A stretch of 64,000 nt of DNA, from positions 1,550,001 to 1,614,000 of the forward strand of contig CAWGXG010000008.1 of assembly GCA_963826505.1 (NCBI GenBank). Reading direction: 5' to 3'. A program made the position numbers and the translations under genes. The notes beneath the pieces were generated by a model that was not told where the DNA came from, ran no database searches, and worked only from the letters and a program-made list of their open reading frames with translations. Shown one piece after another: positions 1 to 9,778 of the stretch. The DNA is from CAWGXG01 sp963826505. GTDB lineage: Bacteria > Chloroflexota > Anaerolineae > Aggregatilineales > Aggregatilineaceae. Each line of letters starts with the position of its first letter. Within the stretch, counting starts at the first letter, position 1.

Positions 1-1162
1 CGGGACGGCTGGCGCGCTTCTTCTCCATGATGCGCAGCACTTCGGTCATCAGATCGGGCATATCATCCTGGAGATCATCCAGCGGCGGCTGATCCAGCGT
101 CTGGAGCGCCTCTTCCACCGATTCCGACACGCTCTTGATATCGATGCGCCAACCGGTCAACTTGGCCGCCAGCCGGGCATTTTGACCTTCACGGCCAATT
201 GCCAGCGAAAGCTGGTCATCCGGCACGACCACCGTGGCGGTGCGCCCGATGTCCAGGTCATCTTCAAGCAGCATATCGCTCACGCGGGCCGGGCTGAGCG
301 CCTTGGCGATGAACAATCCCGGATCGGCATTCCATTCGATCACGTCGATTTTTTCATCGCTCAGCTCTTTAACGATGTTCTGGATACGCATGCCGCGCAT
401 CCCTACGCAGGCACCCACCGGGTCGACGCCTTCTTGCAGCGCGGCCACCGCGACTTTGGAGCGATGCCCCGCTTCGCGCGCGATGTTCTTGATCTCAACC
501 TGCCCGTTATAAATTTCGGGCACTTCGTATTCGAGCAGGCGGCGCAGCATATTTTTGTGCGCGCGACTGACCAGAATCTGCGGGCCGCGGCTGTTTTTCT
601 TGACTTCCACCACGTACGCGCGGACCTTGTCGTGCGGGCGGTAGCGCTCGTTGGGCATTTGGTGCGCGCGCGGCATCACAGCCTCGGCGCGGCCCAGGCT
701 GAGCGTGATCACGCCGTGCGCGACGCTCTGCACCGTGCCGGTCACCAGGTCGCCCTCGCGCTCGACAAATTCGCCATAGAGCGATTCGCGCTCGGCCTCG
801 CGGATGCGCTGCAAAATAACCTGTTTGGCCGTTTGCGCAGCGATTCGTCCGAAAGTCGCGCCGGTCTGCACGGGCACCATAACGGTATCGCCAAGCTGCG
901 CATCAGGCACGTGCTGCTGCGCTTCTTCCAGCGACACCTCGGTCTGTTCGGTCTGAACCGAGTCGGTTACCTCTTTTTCGAGGTAAATGTGGGCCTGCCC
1001 CGCAGTGTCGATCCGGGCCTCAACGCGCTGATTGTTGCCAATATTGGCATCGCGCTTGTAGGCGGAGATCAACGCCTGGGACAATGCGTCCAACACTACC
1101 TCGCGAGGCAGCGAACGCATTTCGACAATTTCGTTAAACGCCAGTGTGAAGTCACTCTTCAT
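1..1162 (-). CDS. nusA: Transcription termination/antitermination factor NusA (C-terminus cut by window edge)
   Basis: NusA binds RNA polymerase and nascent RNA and modulates pausing, termination and antitermination. Reading the minus strand from the ATG at 1162 gives an open frame of about 387 codons that runs off the left edge. The N-terminal polymerase-binding domain starts MKSDFTLAFNEIVEMRSLP. An S1 segment follows (GDLVTGTVQSVAHGVITLSL), then KH domains containing EGVDPVGACVGMRGMRIQ and the second-KH signature LSLAIGREGQNARLAAKLTGW. Residue order and spacing match NusA. A promoter lies about 130 bp upstream, inside the gap to proS, so the gene can be expressed independently of proS. No rimP is seen upstream, which differs from the usual rimP-nusA order. 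The extreme C-terminus cannot be judged. Confidence 0.95.
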   Translation of the reverse strand, partial: MKSDFTLAFNEIVEMRSLPREVVLDALSQALISAYKRDANIGNNQRVEARIDTAGQAHIYLEKEVTDSVQTEQTEVSLEEAQQHVPDAQLGDTVMVPVQTGATFGRIAAQTAKQVILQRIREAERESLYGEFVEREGDLVTGTVQSVAHGVITLSLGRAEAVMPRAHQMPNERYRPHDKVRAYVVEVKKNSRGPQILVSRAHKNMLRRLLEYEVPEIYNGQVEIKNIAREAGHRSKVAVAALQEGVDPVGACVGMRGMRIQNIVKELSDEKIDVIEWNADPGLFIAKALSPARVSDMLLEDDLDIGRTATVVVPDDQLSLAIGREGQNARLAAKLTGWRIDIKSVSESVEEALQTLDQPPLDDLQDDMPDLMTEVLRIMEKKRASRP

Positions 1163-1238
1163 GGTTCTGTTTAATTCTGCCCTACCTGGACACTCATCGC
1201 GACCATTTACGGGGCGAACGGATGCCCATATACAACGA

Positions 1239-1259
1239 AAAGTGGGGGGTTCCCACTTT
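1239..1259 (-). other. Hairpin in the nusA leader
   Basis: AAAGTGGG and CCCACTTT (1239-1246 and 1252-1259) form an 8-bp stem in the predicted nusA 5' leader, followed on the minus strand by a T-containing stretch that is too interrupted for a convincing terminator. It may be a pause or attenuation structure; this is a structural observation only. Confidence 0.4.
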
Positions 1260-1288
1260 CCGCAACGCATCTTCGCCTCAACATCTAC

Positions 1289-1317
1289 AGTATAGCACGG
1301 GACGTCCCGCTTGACAA
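1289..1317 (-). promoter_or_regulatory. Sigma-70-type promoter of nusA with palindromic spacer
   Basis: On the minus strand a TTGTCA -35 box (1317-1312) and a TATACT -10 box (1294-1289) are separated by 17 bp. The spacer contains the perfect 12-bp palindrome CGGGACGTCCCG (1298-1309). A further inverted repeat, TATCCT-CGCT-AGGATA (1324-1339), sits just upstream of the -35 box. Both palindromes are placed where a repressor or activator could act; no regulator is identified. Confidence 0.7.
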
Positions 1318-1346
1318 GGGTCATATCCTCGCTAGGATAAATGTTA

Positions 1347-3068
1347 TTAACCCTGGTCCAACTGGTCGCGCACCCATGCGAGCACCGCATCTGCGGCGAC
1401 GATCTGCCGGTCGGCGCTGTCGCGCCGCTTGACTTCGAAACCGCCCTGATCCCACGCTTTCGGACTGACGGTGATCCGCAGCGGCACACCGATCAGATCG
1501 GCGTCCGCGAATTTCACGCCCGGCGACTCGGCGCGGTCATCGAGCAGGACATCCACGCCCGCTGCGCGCAGTTCCGCGTACAGGTCCGCCGCGATGCGCA
1601 GGAAGTCCGACCCTTTGCCCAGCGTCACGATGTGCACATCGAATGGCGCGACCGCAGCAGGCCACACGATACCCCAATCATCGTGATGCGTCTCAATGAT
1701 GGCCGCCAACAGCCGTTCCAGCCCAATGCCGTAACTGCCCATCACGACCGGGTGCGGAGTCCCGCCCTCATCCTGGTAAAACACGCCCACCACGTCGCTG
1801 TAGCGCGTGCCGAGCTTGAAGCAGTGGCCCAACTCGATGGCGCGCGTGAGATGCAAATGCCCGGATCCGCAGCGCGCGCAGGTCGCGCCGTCGAAGGCCG
1901 CGGCGAGGTCGACCACCTGCGCTGGATCGAAGTCGCGCGGGACGTTGACGCCGATCAGGTGATAGCCGGACTCATTCGCCCCGGCGACGAAATTGGTCCC
2001 CGCTTGCACGGACCGGTCCGCGATCACAAGTACGTCCGGACCCAATCCCAGCGGGCTGGCGTAACCGGGCACCGCGCCCACCGCCAGAATCTCGTCGTCG
2101 GTGGCCGGACGCAATACGCCGCCGCCCAGAGCGTTGATCAGCTTGGTCTCGTTAATCTCCAGGTCGCCGCGAATCACGCCGAAGACAAAGCGCTCCAGTT
2201 CGCCCGGCTGCGAATGCATGAAGAACACAGCTTTGAGCGTTTGCGCGGTCGGCACGCCGATGAAGTCGGCGACGGCCTGGATGGACGTGCAGTCCGGCGT
2301 CGCAACCTTGCGCACCTGTTCCAGCGCGGAGGGAGTTTCCGCGTCCGGCAAGACAAACTGCGCCGCCTCGACGTTGGCCGCATAGCCGCACGCGTCGCAC
2401 ACGACGAAGGTGTCCTCGCCCTGTTCGTGTACCAGCATGAATTCCTGACTCGCCTGCCCGCCCATCGCGCCGCTATCCGCCTCGACGGCCACTGCGGGAA
2501 CGCCTACCCGCGCGAAGATCCGCGCGTAGGCCGACACCATGCCCGCGTAGAAACGTTCCAGATCGGCCTCGTCGGTGTGCAGCGAATAGGCGTCTTTCAT
2601 AGTGAATTCGCGCAGACGCACCAGCCCGCCGCGTGCACGCGGCTCGTCGCGGTATTTGGTCTGAATCTGGAAGAGGTGCTGCGGAAGCTGTTTGTAGCTG
2701 TCGATCTCGCGCGCCGCCAGGAACGCGATCACCTCCTCATGCGTCGGCCCGAGCACAAAGCCGCGCCCTGCCCCAGTCTCGAACTTTTGCAGCGCTGGGC
2801 CGAAGCTGTCCCAGCGCCCGGTCTGCTGCCACAGCTCTGCCGGGTGTACGACAGGCAGATGCACTTCCTGACCGTCCAGCGCCTCCATCTCGTCGCGGAT
2901 GATGGCTTCGATCTTGCGGATGACGCGCCAGCCGAGCGGCATCAGCGCGTAGATTCCGGCAGCCACGGGCCGCACCAGCCCCGCCCGGATCGCCAGCTTA
3001 TGATTCGCCAATTCTGCATCGGCGGGCGCGTCGCGCAGAGTACGCGTGAATAACTCGCTCAATCGCAT
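1347..3068 (-). CDS. proS: Proline--tRNA ligase
   Basis: Class II aminoacyl-tRNA synthetase that charges tRNA-Pro in the cytoplasm. The product of 573 residues has the bacterial-type ProS architecture. Motif 1/2 regions include HLPVVHPAELW and FQIQTKYRDEPRARGGL. An insertion (editing-like) domain occupies the middle (TAQTLKAVFFM, NETKLINALGGG). Motif 3 reads VMGSYGIGLERLLAAIIE, and the anticodon-binding domain follows (VTLGKGSDFL, DDRAESPGVKFADADLIGVPLRITV). The ATG at 3068 is chosen over one 13 codons upstream because GGAGGA lies 9 nt before it. The mRNA leader contains an intrinsic terminator (3110-3140) between promoter and gene, suggesting attenuation. Confidence 0.97.
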   Translation of the reverse strand: MRLSELFTRTLRDAPADAELANHKLAIRAGLVRPVAAGIYALMPLGWRVIRKIEAIIRDEMEALDGQEVHLPVVHPAELWQQTGRWDSFGPALQKFETGAGRGFVLGPTHEEVIAFLAAREIDSYKQLPQHLFQIQTKYRDEPRARGGLVRLREFTMKDAYSLHTDEADLERFYAGMVSAYARIFARVGVPAVAVEADSGAMGGQASQEFMLVHEQGEDTFVVCDACGYAANVEAAQFVLPDAETPSALEQVRKVATPDCTSIQAVADFIGVPTAQTLKAVFFMHSQPGELERFVFGVIRGDLEINETKLINALGGGVLRPATDDEILAVGAVPGYASPLGLGPDVLVIADRSVQAGTNFVAGANESGYHLIGVNVPRDFDPAQVVDLAAAFDGATCARCGSGHLHLTRAIELGHCFKLGTRYSDVVGVFYQDEGGTPHPVVMGSYGIGLERLLAAIIETHHDDWGIVWPAAVAPFDVHIVTLGKGSDFLRIAADLYAELRAAGVDVLLDDRAESPGVKFADADLIGVPLRITVSPKAWDQGGFEVKRRDSADRQIVAADAVLAWVRDQLDQG

Positions 3069-3109
3069 GGGGTTACGTCCTCCTTTGGCATCAATGCCAG
3101 TCAACAAAA

Positions 3110-3140
3110 AACCGGCCTCGGGAATGTCCGAGCGCCGGTT
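3110..3140 (-). terminator. Intrinsic terminator inside the proS leader (attenuator candidate)
   Basis: On the minus strand AACCGGC pairs with GCCGGTT and an inner CTCGG pairs with CCGAG, followed by six T residues. It lies downstream of a strong promoter and upstream of the proS Shine-Dalgarno. It therefore either attenuates proS or ends a short RNA of about 140 nt. Confidence 0.8.
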
Positions 3141-3253
3141 ATGAGCGTGTGATCGTGCAGCCGTTACACAGGCGTCACCGAACGGACCATCCTCGATCGG
3201 AGGTCATCGTATGGACGCTGGTAGGGGACGGGCTGTGTGTCATCATGGCCATC

Positions 3254-3282
3254 ATCGTATGCGATTTCACACCGCCTGTCAA
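3254..3282 (-). promoter_or_regulatory. Sigma-70-type promoter of the proS leader
   Basis: A consensus TTGACA -35 box (3282-3277) and TACGAT -10 box (3259-3254) are separated by 17 bp on the minus strand. The predicted start is near 3247, giving a leader of about 180 nt before proS. Confidence 0.75.
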
Positions 3283-3375
3283 CACCGATCAAAGATATTC
3301 GCCGAAATGGTGGTCAAGGGCACCAGGGAAATACCGAGACGCTTTTCCCTTGATTTTTCTCTGCGTTTCCGCTTT

Positions 3376-6300
3376 TTAACCCTGGCTGGGATTGACCAGC
3401 ACGACGCGGAAGCCGATCGAATTGACCGCCGCAGACGGGTCGCGGGCTTCGTGATAGGTCGCGTTCGAATAGACGGACGGCACATCCCATGCGCCGCCGC
3501 GTACCGCGCGTTCGGTGCCCTCGGCCGGCCCCGTCGGATCGAAAGTCTGGGCGGAAAGTCCCGCAAATGGGCTGTCCCCAAACCAATCCGCCGTCCATTC
3601 CCAGACGCTGCCCGCCATATCCAGCGCGCCAACCCACGACGCGCCGCCCGCGTGATCGTCGCCGCCCACCGGCAGCAGTCCGCCGCAGCCTTCGGTATTC
3701 GCCAGGCCGCACGTCGGCGCGGTCGATCCCCAGGGATAGAAGCGCCCGCTGGGACCGCGAGCCGCGTATTCCCACTGAGCTTCTGTTGGCAGACTACCGC
3801 CCATCCACGCGGCGTAATCCGCGGCCTGCTGCCACGTCACATTGACCACTGGCGCGGCGGCAAAATCAGGATCATTGTAGAAGGTCGTGTCGACGGGCGG
3901 AGTACACGCCCCAGCGTCCACGCATTGCGCGTACCGCTGGTTTGTGACCTCCGTCCGCCCGATCCAGAAGGCGTTCAGGCAGATTTCGGTGCCGCTCTCC
4001 GGCCCGTTGAGGCTGTCCGGCCCGGCGCGCAAACACCCAGACGGTACGTAGTCGAACGCCACATTCTTGAAGCTCTGCACGACAGGCGACCAGTCCGAGG
4101 TATTGGTGTCTGCCGGGTACGCGACCAGGGGATTGTTCGCTCCGCCGGGCACATTCGCGCCGGTATCTCCGCCGGACGGCTGCTGCTCTTGACCCGAACT
4201 GCCTAAGTCTGAGCTCTCAGGACCGGTACCGGTCTCCGCGTTGGGTATCGCGCCCTGCACCGGAACCGGCAGCACTCCGCCCGATACTTCCGGCGGCGGG
4301 AAGACGTACACCCGCGCCTGTTCCGAATCCACCACGTACAGGCGTCCCGTGGCGTCGACCGCCAGCCCGGAAGGCGAACGCACGCCGAGCACACCGGCTT
4401 CGAGATCATCCGGCTGGTTGAAGGAAAAGACCGGCTGCCCATCCAGTGCGTAGGCCACGATGCGATGATGATCGTCCATGTCGGTCACGTAGATCAGCGT
4501 GCCATCTGGACTCACCGCGAGATAGGGCCGGTTGAAGGATTGGCGGTTATTGAACCACATATTCACGTCGAAACTTCGCAGCGGTGTGCCGTCCGGGGAA
4601 AAGACGGAGACACGCTTGTTCCACGATTCCGCGACGTACAGCTCTTGCGAAATCGGGTTGAACGCCAGCCCGACCGGTTCGTCGACCTGCCCGAAGTTTG
4701 ATCCGCCCTGCCCGATGTCGCGCACCCAGGTGCCGTCCGGCGTATAAACGCGAATGCGCTTGCCACCCGTATCGGCCACATAGACATTGCCATCCGGTCC
4801 AATCGCGATCGCGCGCGGCCCCCACATCGCATCCGGCGAAAGGTCCGCCGAAGGGACACCCTCGTGGCCCCACGCCCGCAGAAATTCACCTGTCGGCGTA
4901 TAGACGGCCACGCGGTTGTTCCACGTATCAGCCACGTATATGTTGCCATCCAGCCCGATCGCCACGTCCCAAGGCTGCTTGAGGCCCTCGCCTTCGGTCA
5001 TCTGGGTGGGATCACCGATACTGCGCACGACGTTGCCGTCCGCATCCATCACAACGATGCGGCTGCGTTCAGTATCGGCTACATACACGAATCCATCCGC
5101 GTCTACGGCGGCACCGCGCGGCCCGATCATCCCAGCCGCATCGCCGAGGATGCTCTCCGCGTCGCGGTCTTCGTAGACCTTGTCTTCGGCATATTCCGGC
5201 GCGCGGATGTTCACCGTCGCGCTGCCGATTCCCGCGTCCCATACCTGAGCGGCAATCTCTTTATCCACGAAGAAATACATGCGATCCGACACGGGCCACT
5301 TGCTCACGTCGAAGCGATCGTCGCTGCTGCATTCGTTGACGACCGCCATCTGGCACGAGGCCAGGAACTGATCCCGCTCCTGCGGCGTGGTGCCCATATT
5401 AGCTTCGTCGGCGCAGCGGAACTGCTTGCCGTCGATGCACATCGCCTGGCCGTAGGTGTCGTAGTTGCGAGTCCACCAGATATCCCAGATGCCACGCCGG
5501 TAGTAGCGCGCGGCAATGTTGGTATCGCTGGTGCTGAACACATTGGCGACACGGTCAAACGTCAGGTTGAAATATTCCTGCATCGGCCACCACAGCCGGA
5601 TGTAGCTGAATTCGTAGTAGCGATCACCCAGGATACGCCGCACGTCGCCCGCTTTCTTGCTGCCGACAACCACGATCCGCGCGCCGTCCAGCGATGACGG
5701 ATCGACCGATCCAGCCTCGCCACGTATATAGCCGTAATTGGGATAATCGCGGAAGTACCACGTATAGGGCCACGAAGATTCGTCGTCAAAGACGATGCGC
5801 ATATTCGTGCCTTCGTTGGTGATCTGCGCGATGTGATTCACCTCGTCCAGCACGGTTTTGACGGCGGGCCCGGCATGCGCATAGACCAGCATTTCGGTGG
5901 CGTAATCGTAATTGATGTAAGCCGCCAAGATCGCCACGCGTGCCGTCAGCACGGCCAGGATCAGCGCGCCTGACAGAATCGCCAACCGGCCCAACTGCCC
6001 CATTCCAATGCGACGCGCCATACGACCCACCACATACAGCGCACCCAGAAAAATCAGCACCGCGGCGAGCCAGTTTCCGGTGGCCGTCAGCGCCTCGACC
6101 GTCCGGCCATGGAAGGGCGGATGCGCGCTCCACAAGCCCCAGCAAGACCTGTGCGCCCGCCATAAACGCCAGCGGCAGCGTCACTAACAGTGCCAGCCAG
6201 CCGCCATCACGCAGCGCGCGCCGGTCGACGCCTTCCACAATCTCGCCCAGCCACCAACCTGTCAACAGGATCAGTGGTACAGTGAGGTGCGTGGTGAGCC

Positions 6301-8654
6301 AGGGCATTTTCTCGCCCGCGATGGTCAACGCGAACAGAATCGCGATGGCCCAATAGCCGACCAGCGCCAGGAACGGGAAAGCGCCGATCCATTCGGGATC
6401 GGCTGCGCGCCGCGCAAGCTCTTCAGACCATTTCCAGGGGCGCAGCAAGCGCGGCGTCCAGACGGGCACAGCCTGCCGCACTGCCCTCGTCAATCTGATC
6501 GCCGACATCGAGCGCATCCTCGCCCTCGCCATCCGATTCTTCAGGGAGCGACAGCGGCAGCGCGGCGGTGCGGTTCGTCGCGGCGATCATCGTCTCGGGC
6601 GCGACCGCGGCCTGTTCCGACTCCGGCTCGATGCTGCCAACAGTATAGACCGCTTCCGCATCCATCTCGGCTTCGATACGCGCCCGACGCCAGCCCCACA
6701 ACTTGCCCAGGCCGAACAACCCCGCGCCCAGCGCGCCAATCATCGGCAGAAATTCGTAGACAGGCAGTTGCGTCAGCACGTAGTAGTACTGCGGCTGACT
6801 GCCGCGCCTGACTCCTTGCTGTTCCAGCCAATAGCCCAGGGATCCGATCACGCCTGTCACGAGGCCGTACTGGTTGCTAAAGACTGTCGTGAAGAAGAAT
6901 GCGAACAGTCCCACGAAGATCAGCGCCGCCGGAACCCAGCGCCGCCAGTTCCACGATACGCCGACCGAGATCGACAACAGCAGAAACGGAATCAGCGCAG
7001 GCAGTGTGGCTTCGAGGGTATCGCGCCCGGCCACCGTGTTCGGATCGTACGACTCCAGGTCATAACCCGCGCGGTACAGCGGGTAAGCGGCCAGCCAGGG
7101 CAGAATCAGCGTGCCGAGCACGATCAACACGTCAAACAGCGGCTGACGGCGCAAAAAAGACCACCAGTCGGTCAGCGCGCGAGTCGCTAACACAATCAGC
7201 GACGCCAGCACGCCAAGCACCCACGCGCCAATGATCCAGTTGTTGTTGTAATGCCCGATCCCCGACGAGCTGACCGCGTTGGGATCGGCGGCAAACGGCC
7301 CGTTGCCGCCCTCCGTCACGAAACTGCGCCGCTCGAACATCGTCAGTATGCTGACAGTCACGAACGCGATCAGAATGATGATCAGCACGTCGCGCCAGGG
7401 CAGCGGCACATGTCCGGGGAAGCGCAGCACCGCCGACAAAAACAGGGCGAAGGTCAGCGCCAGCACCGGGAGCGCGATCCACGTCAGCAGGTGAACAAAT
7501 GCCGCCTCGTCAAAGCCGATACGTGTCGCGTATTCCTTGGTGCTGTTGGCTCCATATTGGAGGTCGTAGGCGCTGCGCACGGTCGTATGCGTCCACACCT
7601 GCGCCGGTTTGATCACATCGACCACGCACACGATCAACAGCGCCACGATCGCGCCCAGAATGATCCCGGCAATGATGGCGTTAAAGGCTGAGCGTCCGCT
7701 GCTCAGCCAGCCCATAATGCTCGATGCTGCGCCGCCTGTGCCGCGTCCCAGCGCCCGCCGGATCACGCCCGACAGCGCCAGCGGCAGGTACACGACGATG
7801 AACAATGGCAGATCGATCCAGGCATCCGACGGAATCCAGATGGAGGGGGAGAGCAGAAAACGGATGAAACTACCCATCGTCACGACGATCGCCAGCGTCA
7901 ATCCCAGCAGCAGCGCGTGTCCCAGTGCGCTCTGAAGCACCGGCTCGCGCCACGCTACATCGTCCGCCGTCCGGCGTTGAATGCCGATGTCCTGCACGAT
8001 GCGCAGCAGCCAAACCAGCGTCATGAAGCTGCCGAAAATAGCGATGTAGATGAACGAGACTTCCTTCGAGGCCAGCATCCCCAACAGCCCCACGCTGATC
8101 ACACCGATCCACACGGGGCGGCGCGGGTGCACGCCGTCAAGGTATTGCAGGATCGCCCACAGGACCACCAGCATGAAGAAGATCAGCGGGATGTCGTGCC
8201 GGATGTAACGGCTGTAATAGAGCAGCTCTGGCGAGATCAACAGCAGCAGCGACGCGATTAACGCGCCCGCCCGCCCCAACCAGCGCCGCAGCAGCAGCGG
8301 GAACATGACGATCAGCACACCCAGCAGCGCAGGGTAGATGCGAGCCGTAAAATCGTTGTCGCCAAACAGGAAATAGGACAACGCCGTCATGTGGAACAAC
8401 AGCGGCCCGTGCATCAGCGGCGTGTGGTTAAATTCCCCGAACTCGTAAAGCCGCCACGAGTAGTACGTGTGCAGGCTCTCGTCATGACTCATCACGCGGG
8501 CCCCCAGGTCGATGAAGCGCGTGACCAGCGCCAGCACCAGGAGCGCGGCATAGGCCACGACTTCCCAGTTGATGACATACGCCCGTGTGAGCACCTGGGT
8601 GATAGCCCGCTCGTTCGAATCGGGGTAAGGATATGTCTGCTCTCGTGTTGCCAT
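3376..8654 (-). CDS. Agl23-like (TIGR03663) membrane glycosyltransferase fused to NHL propeller and FGE-like domain; two frame breaks
   Basis: The frames join into one protein of about 1,760 residues. Residues 1 to about 950 are a polytopic GT-C-like membrane region. It begins MATREQTYPYP and carries the acidic loop motif SHDESLHTYYSW expected near the donor site of polyprenyl-phosphate-sugar enzymes. Six NHL repeats follow (for example NIYVADTWNNRVAVYTPTGE, DNA about 4300-5170). A C-terminal FGE-sulfatase/SUMF1-like fold comes last (WIGRTEVTNQRYAQC, LPTEAQWEYAARG, GSVWEWTADWFG, DNA 3376-4080). The FGE segment after RGGAW has no cysteines where true formylglycine-generating enzymes have their catalytic pair, so it is probably a binding module. 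Frame changes fall at about 6430-6530 and 6135; at 6135 removing one base rejoins LLGL to WSAHPPF. TIGR03663 is associated with flippase/glycosylation genes; substrate and acceptor are unknown. Confidence 0.8.
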
Positions 8655-8709
8655 ACGCTAATTGCCCCTGCGTCCAAAAACGGCGTGCGTCGCGGCCATG
8701 CTGCCGGGA

Positions 8710-9156
8710 CTACGCGCTAACATCAAAGCGTTTCACGAACCGGTAGCCCGTGATCTCGTAGCCGAGATCGGCATAAAACCGGTGCGCTTCTTCTTCACGC
8801 GCAAAACTGCTTACCAACCACGTCCCGATGCAGCCCTGCTCGCGGGCTAACGTCTCGGCAAAGACCATCAACGCGCGCCCTACACCCTGCCTGCGCGCCG
8901 CTTCATCGACCACAATCACCGAAATCTCACCGTAGCGGCTGACGCGCTCCACGTTCTCGCGCAGCCGGAAGCCTAATACGCCGCCGATTTGACCGCCGAT
9001 TTCCGCCACGTATAACCAGTCGACCGGGCTGGCGTTAGCCCATTCCAGGCGGTTGATCATGTCCGCCGCGGTGACCTCGGTGTGAATGAGCTGGCCCATC
9101 AGGAAGGCCACCGCTTCGGCGTCACGCACTTCCATCGGGCGGATTGAAATCTGCAC
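8710..9156 (-). CDS. GNAT family N-acetyltransferase
   Basis: A 148-residue single-domain acetyltransferase that would transfer an acetyl group from acetyl-CoA to an amine. The fold order is visible: N-terminal MQISIRPMEVRDAEAVAFLM, a central strand (GEISVIVVDEAARRQGVGRALM) containing the acetyl-CoA pyrophosphate-binding R-x-x-G-x-G/A signature (RRQGVGRAL), and the late FYADLGYEITGYRFVK motif common to this family. It starts 10 bp after the anti-sigma stop and precedes the giant TIGR03663 gene, so it is probably co-transcribed with the sigma/anti-sigma pair. The substrate cannot be read from sequence; acetylation of an amino sugar is one option given the context, but a protein or small-molecule target is equally possible. 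Confidence 0.88.
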   Translation of the reverse strand: MQISIRPMEVRDAEAVAFLMGQLIHTEVTAADMINRLEWANASPVDWLYVAEIGGQIGGVLGFRLRENVERVSRYGEISVIVVDEAARRQGVGRALMVFAETLAREQGCIGTWLVSSFAREEEAHRFYADLGYEITGYRFVKRFDVSA

Positions 9157-9166
9157 GGGACCCCCG

Positions 9167-9727
9167 TCAGCGCCGCGCGTCGCTGCCCGGCCACGCTTCC
9201 GGCGAAACTGTCGCCTGCGGGACCGGCGCGGGCGTCAGCCCCACGTCAAAGGCATAGGCGACCGTGGCCTGCGGTTGGAGCGCCCCGGCCAAAGCGTACA
9301 CACCAGCCTCGTTAGTTTCCGTCGCACCGGGGGTCGGGGATACCGGGCGCGGCTGCAGCAACGCCGCTTCCGCCCGGACACCGCTCCCGGCCAGAATGGG
9401 CAGCATGATCGCAAGCGTCACCGCGACCACCAGCACCACGCTGACGCCGGGCAGCAGCAGCATCCCTGCCGAAGCACGGCGCGATCGCTTGGGCGTGTTG
9501 ATGTCCGCCCACACGCCCACCCATACATCGGACAACGGCCGTGCTGCAGCTGGTCCAAAGGCGGGCATTTGGCGGCGCAGGTCGGAATCCAGCAGCTCGG
9601 CACGGGTCAGGGCCGCGCGACAGATATCACACGTCCGTACATGGTTAACCACACGCGCTCGCTGTGCCGGACGAAGCTGCCCATGCACATAGCGCGTCAC
9701 TAAATGGGTTACATGTCGATCGACCAT
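9167..9727 (-). CDS. Zinc-finger anti-sigma factor, membrane-anchored
   Basis: Predicted partner of the ECF sigma factor just upstream. The first 40 residues form a zf-HC2-like anti-sigma domain: HLVTRYVHGQLRPAQRARVV followed by HVRTCDIC, giving the H-x3-C-x2-C zinc ligands. One transmembrane helix lies at about residues 86-115 (GMLLLPGVSVVLVVAVTLAI). A roughly 70-residue Pro/Thr/Ala-rich tail on the far side could be a sensor. The order sigma then anti-sigma, same strand, 51 bp apart, is the usual arrangement for regulated ECF systems. It presumably sequesters the sigma factor at the membrane until an envelope signal arrives; neither signal nor protease is identified. Confidence 0.82.
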   Translation of the reverse strand: MVDRHVTHLVTRYVHGQLRPAQRARVVNHVRTCDICRAALTRAELLDSDLRRQMPAFGPAAARPLSDVWVGVWADINTPKRSRRASAGMLLLPGVSVVLVVAVTLAIMLPILAGSGVRAEAALLQPRPVSPTPGATETNEAGVYALAGALQPQATVAYAFDVGLTPAPVPQATVSPEAWPGSDARR

Positions 9728-9778
9728 CGTTATACCCTCAACCCGGGAATGTGCTCGCAGTGAACATCGCTCGGGCCA

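Noticed and set aside
182..1174. Long plus-strand open frame opposite nusA
   Set aside because: It is a His/Arg/Ala-rich mirror of the nusA codons; the minus-strand frame has clear NusA domains.
1341..3053. 570-codon plus-strand open frame opposite proS
   Set aside because: Exact antisense of proS with no family features; high GC makes long antisense frames common.
3141..3250. T-box riboswitch upstream of proS
   Set aside because: The conserved AGGGTGG-x-ACCGCG core and a clear specifier stem were not found; only a general attenuator is reported.
3376..4080. Active formylglycine-generating enzyme / sulfatase activator
   Set aside because: The catalytic cysteine pair is missing and no sulfatase gene is nearby.
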